Positions 58,513 to 64,000 of a DNA stretch of 64,000 nt are shown here, piece by piece. The notes under the pieces were generated by a model. It was given only the letters and a program-made list of their open reading frames with translations, did no database searches and was not told the DNA's origin. Numbering within the stretch: the stretch's first letter is position 1; each line of letters starts with the position of its first letter. This DNA is from Myxococcota bacterium. Its GTDB lineage: Bacteria; Myxococcota; XYA12-FULL-58-9; JALHOP01. The position numbers and the translations under genes are program-made. The stretch covers positions 186,001-250,000 of the forward strand of contig JALHOP010000003.1 of the NCBI GenBank assembly GCA_022842935.1, read 5' to 3'.

Positions 58513-60273
58513 ATGGCCAGCGTGACCGAAGCACTGGAAGCCACCTCGCCGGGGTATCAGCCGTCGGCGCCACGCATCGGCGAAATCCTGATGCGTCGCG
58601 GAGTCATCGATGCCGCCGTTTTAGCGGATACACTCGAGACGCAGCGCGAAAAGGGCGGCAGGTTCGGTGAGATTCTGGTGAGCCAGCGGACCATTACCGA
58701 GCACCAGCTCCTCGAGGCCTTGGGTGAGCAACTCGGTTTTCCACTCATCGACAAGGTCGATCACAAGACCATCCCCGACGAGTTGATCAATGCGGTGCCA
58801 ATCAACTTCGCGAAACAGTTCAAGGTGGTGCCGCTCGGCACGGGCGATGCCGGTCTGGTTCGCGTTGCCGCCGCCGACCCGCTCGCTATCGCGGCCCTCG
58901 ACGATCTCGCGGTGCTCCTGCGCGCGCCGCTCGATGTGGTGCTCGCGCCGAGCCACGCCATCCTCGAAGCCATCAACTTCGCCTATGACCGCGGCACGGC
59001 GCACGCCACAGCCGCCATGGAGCAGATCGAAGACGACGACGAGCTCCAAGGTTTCGCGCAAGACATCGAAGAGGCGGTCGATCTCCTCGATTCGGAAGAC
59101 GAAGCGCCGATCATCAGGCTCGTCAACTCGCTGATCTCGCAGTCGGTCAAGGAACACGCCTCGGACATTCACATCGAGCCGACCGAGAAAGACATCGTCG
59201 TGCGGTTTCGCATCGATGGCATCCTCTACGAGAAGATTCGACCACCAAAGAAGTTGCACGCCCCGATCGTCAGCCGCATCAAAGTCCAAGCGGGCCTGAA
59301 CATCGCCGAGAAGCGTCTGCCGCAAGACGGTCGCATCCGCATCAAGATCGCCGGCAAGGACATCGACATCCGCGTCGCCACCGTCCCGACGTCGTACGGC
59401 GAGCGCATCACCATGCGTCTGCTCGATCGCTCGAACATCTTGCTCAATCTCCAAGACCTCGGCTTCTCGCCGGACAACTACGCGACGATGAACGGTCTCA
59501 TCAACAAGTCGCACGGCATCATCCTGGTCACCGGGCCAACGGGTTCCGGCAAGACGACGACGTTGTACGCCGCGCTTTCTTCCATCAACTCGCCTGACCT
59601 CAACATTCTCACCGTCGAAGATCCCGTCGAGTATCAGCTCACCGGCGTTTCGCAGACGCAGGTGAATCCGAAGATCAACCTGACGTTTGCGAGCGGCCTG
59701 CGCTCCTTTCTACGCCATGACCCGGACGTGATCATGGTCGGAGAAATTCGTGACCTCGAGACCGCGGAGATCGCGATTCAAGCCGCGCTCACGGGCCACT
59801 TGGTGCTATCGACGATTCACACCAATGACGCACCGGGCGCGATCACTCGACTCGTCGACATGGGCGTCGAGCCGTTCCTCGTCGCCTCGTCCGTCATCGG
59901 CATTCTCGCGCAACGTCTCGTCCGTACGCTTTGCCCCCAGTGCAAGGAGCCCTACGAGGCGTCCGCTGAAGAGGTCAAAGAACTGGGGCTTGCCGTCGAC
60001 GTCGTCGGTCAACATCCGAAGTTCTGGCGAGGTAAGGGCTGCCCCAACTGCTTGAACACGGGCTACCGAAGTCGTATCGGCATCTACGAGCTCATGTTGC
60101 CCACCGATGAAGTGCGCCAGCTCATCCTCCAGAACGTCGACGCCGGCAGCATCAAGAAGAAGGCGATGTCGCAGGGCATGCGGACGCTTCGCGAAGACGG
60201 AGCCCGGAAGGTCCTGGTGGGCATGACGTCGTCGGCGGAGGTGTTGCGCGTGACTGGTGAGGATTCGGCATGA
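58513..60273 (+). CDS. gspE: Type II secretion ATPase GspE
   Basis: 586 aa. The N-terminal domain (I-G-E-I-L-M-R-R-G-V-I, then L-G-F-P-L-I-D) is MshEN/N1E-like. Walker A is G-P-T-G-S-G-K-T (341-348). Asp box, Walker B and His box are present (D-P-V-E-Y-Q-L, H-D-P-D-V-I-M-V-G-E-I-R-D, T-G-H-L-V-L-S-T-I-H-T-N-D). A tetracysteine zinc site (C-P-Q-C, about 30 residues, C-P-N-C) is complete. It powers pseudopilus assembly at the inner membrane. Four bases separate it from gspD. Confidence 0.97.
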   Translation: MASVTEALEATSPGYQPSAPRIGEILMRRGVIDAAVLADTLETQREKGGRFGEILVSQRTITEHQLLEALGEQLGFPLIDKVDHKTIPDELINAVPINFAKQFKVVPLGTGDAGLVRVAAADPLAIAALDDLAVLLRAPLDVVLAPSHAILEAINFAYDRGTAHATAAMEQIEDDDELQGFAQDIEEAVDLLDSEDEAPIIRLVNSLISQSVKEHASDIHIEPTEKDIVVRFRIDGILYEKIRPPKKLHAPIVSRIKVQAGLNIAEKRLPQDGRIRIKIAGKDIDIRVATVPTSYGERITMRLLDRSNILLNLQDLGFSPDNYATMNGLINKSHGIILVTGPTGSGKTTTLYAALSSINSPDLNILTVEDPVEYQLTGVSQTQVNPKINLTFASGLRSFLRHDPDVIMVGEIRDLETAEIAIQAALTGHLVLSTIHTNDAPGAITRLVDMGVEPFLVASSVIGILAQRLVRTLCPQCKEPYEASAEEVKELGLAVDVVGQHPKFWRGKGCPNCLNTGYRSRIGIYELMLPTDEVRQLILQNVDAGSIKKKAMSQGMRTLREDGARKVLVGMTSSAEVLRVTGEDSA

Positions 60274-60300
60274 TCAACGGTCGTCGACAGTCTGCGGCCG

Positions 60301-60398
60301 GCTATCGGCTATCGGCTATCGGTCATCGGTCATCGGCGCTCGGCTATCGGCTATCGGTCGTCGGTCATCGGTCATCGGCTATCGGCCCTCGGCCATCG
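60301..60398. repeat. Heptanucleotide tandem array between gspE and gspF (14 units)
   Basis: Fourteen consecutive 7-mers of the form G(C/T)(C/T)ATCG, mostly GCTATCG and GTCATCG with a few variants (GCGCTCG, GTCGTCG, GCCCTCG). The array fills most of the 182-bp space between gspE and gspF; no gene is needed to explain it. A similar, more decayed array occurs at 62985-63047. Copy number may vary, and it may affect mRNA structure in the operon. Confidence 0.93.
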
Positions 60399-60455
60399 AA
60401 CCGTCGGCCAAGGTTCGTTTTGGCTCGCACATCGACTCTCGGAGGTCGCTGACCG

Positions 60456-61691
60456 ATGCCCGTTTTCGCGTACAAAGGCTACACGACAGTCGGTAAGTCT
60501 GTCGCCAACACGCGCGAAGCCGAGAACGAGCGCGCCGTGAAGGCGTTGTTGCGCCGCGAGGGCATCTTCGTCACCGAGCTGCGCGAGACCGGCAATAAGG
60601 GCGGCGCCAAAGGGGCCAAGACAAGTAGCAGCTCTGCTCTGCTGCGGCGCCTGCAAGAGCGTGTGAGCTCGCAGGAGCTTGCGGTTGCCACCCGCCAGCT
60701 GTCGACCCTCATTGGAGCTGGTATCCCGCTCGTCGATGCGCTGAACGCGCTGATCGATCAGCTCGATAGCGAGCACTTCCGGGCCGTCTGGGCAGACGTC
60801 AAGCAGAAGGTCAACGAAGGTATCGGCATCGGTGATGCCCTCGCGGCGCACCCTCGCGTCTTCTCTGGCCTCTACATCAACCTGGTGCGCGCCGGTGAAA
60901 CGTCGGGCGCCCTCGACGTCGTGTTGTCGCGTCTCGCTGACTTCACCGAGTCGCAAGCAGAGCTGCGCTCGAAGCTCATCGGCAGCATGGTGTACCCGAT
61001 CATCATGTTGCTCATGGCGGTCGGCGTCATAGCGATGTTGTTCACCGTGGTGATTCCGCGTGTGTCCAAGATCTTCGAGTCGCAGAAGGTGTCGCTTCCG
61101 TTGCCGACGCAGATCCTCATCGGCTCGGCGACCATCGCGCGTGACTACGCGGTCATCATCGTTCCGGTTTTCATTCTTACCTGCGTGCTGCTGACGCGCT
61201 ATTTCCGTGGCAAGGGCCGACCCAAGTGGGACCGGTTCATCTTGAAGGCGCCGCTCTTTGGTCCGCTGGTGCGGATGGTCGCCATCGTTCGTTTCAGCAA
61301 GACGCTATCGACGCTGCTCGGCTCGGGTGTGCCGCTGCTCACCGCCTTCGACATCGTAAAGAACGTCCTGCAGAACAAGGTGCTCCTCGAAGTGATCGAA
61401 GTTGCACGCGACGCCGTGAAAGAAGGCGATAGCATCGCAGCGCCTCTGAAGCGGTCGGGCGAGTTTCCGCCCATCGTTACGCACATGATCGCCATTGGTG
61501 AGAAGTCAGGCACGCTCGAAGAGATGCTCAGCAACATCGCCAAGGCCTATGAGGTGCAGGTCGACGCTCGCTTGCGTGCCATGGTGAGCATCATGGAGCC
61601 CTTGATCATCGTTCTCATGGGCGGTGTCGTCGCCTTCATCGTTTTCTCGATTTTGCTACCGATGTTGCAGCTAGCGTCTTTTGCCAAGTGA
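60456..61691 (+). CDS. gspF: Type II secretion inner-membrane platform protein GspF
   Basis: 411 aa starting M-P-V-F-A-Y-K-G-Y, with GGAGG upstream. Two cytoplasmic T2SSF domains (near 70-190 and 275-395) each precede a membrane segment, and three transmembrane helices are seen (L-L-M-A-V-G-V-I-A-M-L-F, I-I-V-P-V-F-I-L-T-C-V-L-L and L-I-I-V-L-M-G-G-V-V-A-F-I). The signature G-E-x-S-G-A-L is present as G-E-T-S-G-A-L, with a second G-E-K-S-G-T-L. It anchors pseudopilus assembly. The heptamer array lies just upstream. Confidence 0.95.
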   Translation: MPVFAYKGYTTVGKSVANTREAENERAVKALLRREGIFVTELRETGNKGGAKGAKTSSSSALLRRLQERVSSQELAVATRQLSTLIGAGIPLVDALNALIDQLDSEHFRAVWADVKQKVNEGIGIGDALAAHPRVFSGLYINLVRAGETSGALDVVLSRLADFTESQAELRSKLIGSMVYPIIMLLMAVGVIAMLFTVVIPRVSKIFESQKVSLPLPTQILIGSATIARDYAVIIVPVFILTCVLLTRYFRGKGRPKWDRFILKAPLFGPLVRMVAIVRFSKTLSTLLGSGVPLLTAFDIVKNVLQNKVLLEVIEVARDAVKEGDSIAAPLKRSGEFPPIVTHMIAIGEKSGTLEEMLSNIAKAYEVQVDARLRAMVSIMEPLIIVLMGGVVAFIVFSILLPMLQLASFAK

Positions 61692-61721
61692 GCCGGCTCG
61701 GCCCGGACGGAGTGTTTTGTC

Positions 61722-62165
61722 ATGCGTGAGAATAGTGAATTGAAGCTTGCCCGCGTTATCCGCAATGCAGAGCGCGGCATGACCCTCGTCGAGATCATGG
61801 TCGTCGTCGTGATCATCGGTCTCGTCACCAGTGTCGTCGGCGTCGCCGTCTTCGGTCAGCTGACCAAGGCGCAGGAGAAGACCGCGGCAACACAGATGTC
61901 GCAGATCGCCAACGCTCTCGACATGTACAAGCTGAGTTACCGCCAGTACCCGTCGACCGCCGAAGGTCTCCAGGCGCTGTCGGCGCCGAAAGACGGCGGC
62001 TCCCCCGTCATGGCGAGCGTTCCGCAGGACCCCTGGGGGAAGGACTACGTCTACATCTACCCCGGTCAGAACAACCCGCGCGGCTTCGACCTTTACAGCT
62101 ACGGACCCGACGGCGCTCAGGGTAACGACGACATCGTCCACGGGCAGACCAACAAAGCACCATGA
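61722..62165 (+). CDS. gspG: Major pseudopilin GspG
   Basis: 147 aa. The prepilin leader of 19 residues ends R-G, and the mature protein starts M-T-L-V-E-I-M, with Glu at position 5, then a hydrophobic helix. G-L-Q-A-L, D-P-W-G-K-D-Y and F-D-L-Y-S-Y-G-P-D-G typify GspG and its calcium-binding loop. Position +1 is Met rather than the usual Phe. The stop overlaps gspH by 4 bp. It is the main subunit of the secretion pseudopilus. Confidence 0.96.
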   Translation: MRENSELKLARVIRNAERGMTLVEIMVVVVIIGLVTSVVGVAVFGQLTKAQEKTAATQMSQIANALDMYKLSYRQYPSTAEGLQALSAPKDGGSPVMASVPQDPWGKDYVYIYPGQNNPRGFDLYSYGPDGAQGNDDIVHGQTNKAP

Positions 62166-62959
62166 AGCCAAGCCCGGCGCATAGCGTCCGCGAAAGTGGA
62201 CGAAACGCCGGGCGCGGCTTTACCCTGGTGGAGATGGTCATTACGGTGGCCATCGTCGGGATGGTGGTCGGAGTCGTCGCTGTCGGTGTCGACAACACGA
62301 CGCGGGCCGAGCTTCGCAAGCAGTCTGGCGTCGTGGCCTCGGCGATGCGGGCGGCTTACGACAGCGCTGCCTTATCAGGCCAGATCTACCGGCTGGCCTT
62401 CGTCATCGGTGACCCCAAGAAGAGCGAGAAGCAAGTGGTCCGCGTCGAGGCCTCTCCCGAGCTTCTGGTCTTCGACCCCGAGACCTCGACGCTGACACGC
62501 GCCCTGTCCGGCTCGGGCGGAGGCACCTCGCTCAGCTGGGACGAGTTTGCGACCATGAACGCTTCGACCGGCGGCGACGACGTCAAAGCGGGCTTCGCGG
62601 CGCTCGATGGCCCTGCCGCCAACGCCATCGACAAAGTGCTCGGCACCGGCGGTCGCGATGGGGCACGGGCGAACGACCGAGACGATGACGAGCAAGCGGG
62701 CGAGGACACCGGCTTCAAGGAGGTGGCCAAGCCCGTCGAAGTGGACACTGACGTCCGCCTGCTCAGCATCTGGACCGAGGGGATGGACAAGCCCGCCGAC
62801 TCTGGTGAGGCTTACATCTACTTCTTTCCGAACGGCTACACCCAAGACGCTATCGTCCATTTGCAGACCAACGATGATGACAAGCGCGTCATCAGCGTCC
62901 GTCTCGCGCCACTCACGGGCAAGCCGACCATCACCGACGGCTACGTGGAGGCGCCATGA
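62162..62959 (+). CDS. gspH: Minor pseudopilin GspH
   Basis: 265 aa. The leader of 19 residues ends R-G before F-T-L-V-E-M-V and a hydrophobic helix, the prepilin peptidase pattern. The C-terminal part is larger than usual for GspH (about 170-200 aa), with an acidic insert (N-D-R-D-D-D-E-Q-A-G-E-D-T). Assignment as H rests on order between gspG and gspI and on G-F-T-L-V-E. ATGA overlaps join it to both neighbours. Confidence 0.85.
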   Translation: MKPSPAHSVRESGRNAGRGFTLVEMVITVAIVGMVVGVVAVGVDNTTRAELRKQSGVVASAMRAAYDSAALSGQIYRLAFVIGDPKKSEKQVVRVEASPELLVFDPETSTLTRALSGSGGGTSLSWDEFATMNASTGGDDVKAGFAALDGPAANAIDKVLGTGGRDGARANDRDDDEQAGEDTGFKEVAKPVEVDTDVRLLSIWTEGMDKPADSGEAYIYFFPNGYTQDAIVHLQTNDDDKRVISVRLAPLTGKPTITDGYVEAP

Positions 62960-63714
62960 ATCGCTCATCGACCCCCGGCGCGCGGTCATCGATTGTCGGT
63001 CATAGGTCGTCGGCCGTCGGCCATTGGGCCTCGGTGATCTGGGCTCGGCCTCGCCACCGCTCGGATGCGGGCTTCACCCTCATCGAGGTTCTCATCGCCG
63101 TCCTCATCCTCGCGATGAGCCTGTCGGTCCTCCTCACCTCCCAGTCCGCGTCGATGGCCGCCGCCTCCCGCTCGCGTGAGATCACGACAGCCACGCTGCT
63201 CGCACGGGCGAAGATGATCGATATCGAGAAGCGTCTGGTCGATGAGGGGTTCACCGCCGGTGACCTCGAAGAAGAGGGCGACTTCGGCGAGGAGGGCAAC
63301 GAGAACGTCAAGTGGAAGTACAAGGTCAGCGAGGTGGAGCTCGACCTCTCGCTCATCAAGGGATTGTGCGAAGGCTACGGCGCCGACAAGGAAGAGGGCA
63401 CCGGAGGCGGCGAAGCGGGCGCCTGTGACCGCATGACGAGCGCGCTCGGTGGTCCGCTCGAGCAGCTCGCCACTGGTATCGGCCAGTCGATGCGCTTGGT
63501 CGACCTCACGGTCACCATGCCGGGCAATGGACCGAAGAGCGCGGGTGAAAAGGTCGAGCTGCGTACCCTGGTGACGCGTGAAGACATGAACGTGTTGCCT
63601 GGGCAGGTTGGTGGCCAAGGCGTACCCGGTGTTCCAGGCGCGGGCACGGGGACGGGCATCGGCACCGGGGCAGGTGGGACCACGCCCCAGACCGGCACGG
63701 GGACTCCCCGATGA
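62956..63714 (+). CDS. gspI: Minor pseudopilin GspI
   Basis: 252 aa from ATG 62956, overlapping gspH by 4 bp. The cleavage site is A-G followed by F-T-L-I-E-V-L and a hydrophobic helix. From this start the leader is 39 residues, unusually long, because a heptamer repeat encodes R-S-S-I-V-G-H-R-S-S-A-V-G-H. GTG 63034 would give a normal 13-residue leader and leave the repeat non-coding. The C terminus has a Gly/Thr-rich tail (G-A-G-T-G-T-G-I-G-T-G). Order between gspH and gspJ supports the name. Confidence 0.85.
   Translation: MNRSSTPGARSSIVGHRSSAVGHWASVIWARPRHRSDAGFTLIEVLIAVLILAMSLSVLLTSQSASMAAASRSREITTATLLARAKMIDIEKRLVDEGFTAGDLEEEGDFGEEGNENVKWKYKVSEVELDLSLIKGLCEGYGADKEEGTGGGEAGACDRMTSALGGPLEQLATGIGQSMRLVDLTVTMPGNGPKSAGEKVELRTLVTREDMNVLPGQVGGQGVPGVPGAGTGTGIGTGAGGTTPQTGTGTPR
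62985..63047. repeat. Degenerate heptanucleotide array at the start of gspI (9 units)
   Basis: Nine 7-mers related to G(C/T)(C/T)ATCG (for example GTCATCG, GTCATAG, GTCGTCG, GCCGTCG, GCCATTG) lie within the first 31 codons of the annotated gspI or, if GTG 63034 is the true start, mostly in the spacer after gspH. Three units equal seven codons, so the array encodes near-repeats of seven residues. It is more diverged than the array at 60301-60398. Confidence 0.75.
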
Positions 63715-64000
63715 GGCAGCGCGGCTTCACCCTCTTCGAGATCATGATCGCCGTCGGCATCCTCGGCTTCATCGGCATGCTCACCTTCGGCGTCGTTGGT
63801 CGATCGATGGATGGGCGTGAGCGCGCCGAACAGATCACCTCACACTATCACGGCGTGCGTCAGGCCATGTTGCGGATGGCGCGCGAGATCGAGATGGCCT
63901 ACGTGACGGCACACCGCGATTGTGAAGACCCGCGAACGCGGTCAATTTTCGCGTCGGCCAACGCGTCCGGCGGTATGCGCCTCGATTTCACGGCGTTCTC
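63711..64000 (+). CDS. gspJ: Minor pseudopilin GspJ, N-terminal part (cut by window edge)
   Basis: The ATG at 63711 overlaps the gspI TGA. A very short leader M-R-Q-R-G precedes F-T-L-F-E-I-M and a hydrophobic helix, a standard prepilin start. The frame is open to the end of the window, about 96 codons. R-Q-A-M-L-R-M-A-R-E-I-E fits GspJ. It probably continues into gspK and further gsp genes outside. Confidence 0.88.
   Translation, partial: MRQRGFTLFEIMIAVGILGFIGMLTFGVVGRSMDGRERAEQITSHYHGVRQAMLRMAREIEMAYVTAHRDCEDPRTRSIFASANASGGMRLDFTAF

Noticed and set aside
60301-60398. CRISPR array interpretation of the heptamer repeats
   Set aside because: Units are 7 bp, contiguous and without spacers, and there are no cas genes.
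60257-60496. Short plus-strand open frame across the heptamer array between gspE and gspF
   Set aside because: The frame stays open only because the 7-bp unit lacks stop codons in this phase; it overlaps both gspE and gspF.

Overview
The window is a GC-rich chromosomal segment, almost certainly from a myxobacterium or close relative (phylum Myxococcota). The evidence is lineage-type content: an AgmX/PglI-type TonB-like C-terminal domain on an FHA protein next to a small CglF-like protein, C-terminal anchors resembling MYXO-CTERM (Cys, hydrophobic helix, Arg/Lys-rich end) on two secreted beta-helix proteins, thrombospondin type 3 repeats on surface lipoproteins, several PilZ proteins, a PEGA-tailed Ser/Thr kinase and the Cys-rich 'caib/baif' type protein. 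I saw no rRNA, tRNA, CRISPR array, transposase or integrase. Coding density is high and GC content looks even, so this reads as core or accessory chromosome rather than a mobile island. GTG and TTG starts are common and often carry better Shine-Dalgarno spacing than the upstream alternatives.

Layout. 1-10.7 kb: a partial thiamine-diphosphate 2-oxo acid decarboxylase, a class II photolyase fused to a renalase-like flavoprotein, a secreted beta-helix protein with a collagen-like tail, a GH3-GH30 glycosidase pair and a membrane protein of unknown function. 10.8-15.2 kb (minus): a tightly coupled UbiA prenyltransferase / CrtI-family desaturase / CruF-like hydratase operon, the gene set known for bacterioruberin-type C50 carotenoids, beside an ECF sigma factor with an NrsF-like membrane anti-sigma factor. 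15.3-23.8 kb: a coupled Asp/Asn hydroxylase and sulfotransferase, D-Ala-D-Ala ligase, a COG2509-type flavoprotein, a PilZ protein, the Cys-rich protein, a TPR protein, a STAND-like ATPase and an esterase. 23.8-37 kb: a secreted beta-helix protein, a CorC/HlyC-type protein, three uncharacterised proteins, chorismate synthase, an endonuclease I-like nuclease, gamma-glutamyltransferase and a Ser/Thr kinase.

37-40.8 kb is a sulfide/persulfide detoxification island: TauE/SafE exporter and persulfide dioxygenase, divergent from peroxiredoxin, ArsR-type regulator and TlpA-like thioredoxin. 40.8-48.3 kb is a surface and motility locus: lipoproteins with vWA and TSP3 domains, a CglF-like protein and a GltG-like FHA/TonB protein. 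48.4-54.1 kb holds SerA with a pseudo-receiver PilZ protein, a DUF885 peptidase, HemJ and HemN. 54.4-64 kb is a type II secretion operon, gspC-x-D-E-F-G-H-I-J, where x is a small GspC-HR-like protein. The operon carries two arrays of a 7-bp repeat, one between gspE and gspF and one at the start of gspI, and continues beyond the right edge.

Most noteworthy: the C50-carotenoid-type trio, the extra GspC-like gene and heptamer arrays in the secretion operon, the gliding-type locus, the sulfide island with a cysteine-free BigR-like repressor, the photolyase-renalase fusion, and possible annexin-like repeats in a large unknown protein.
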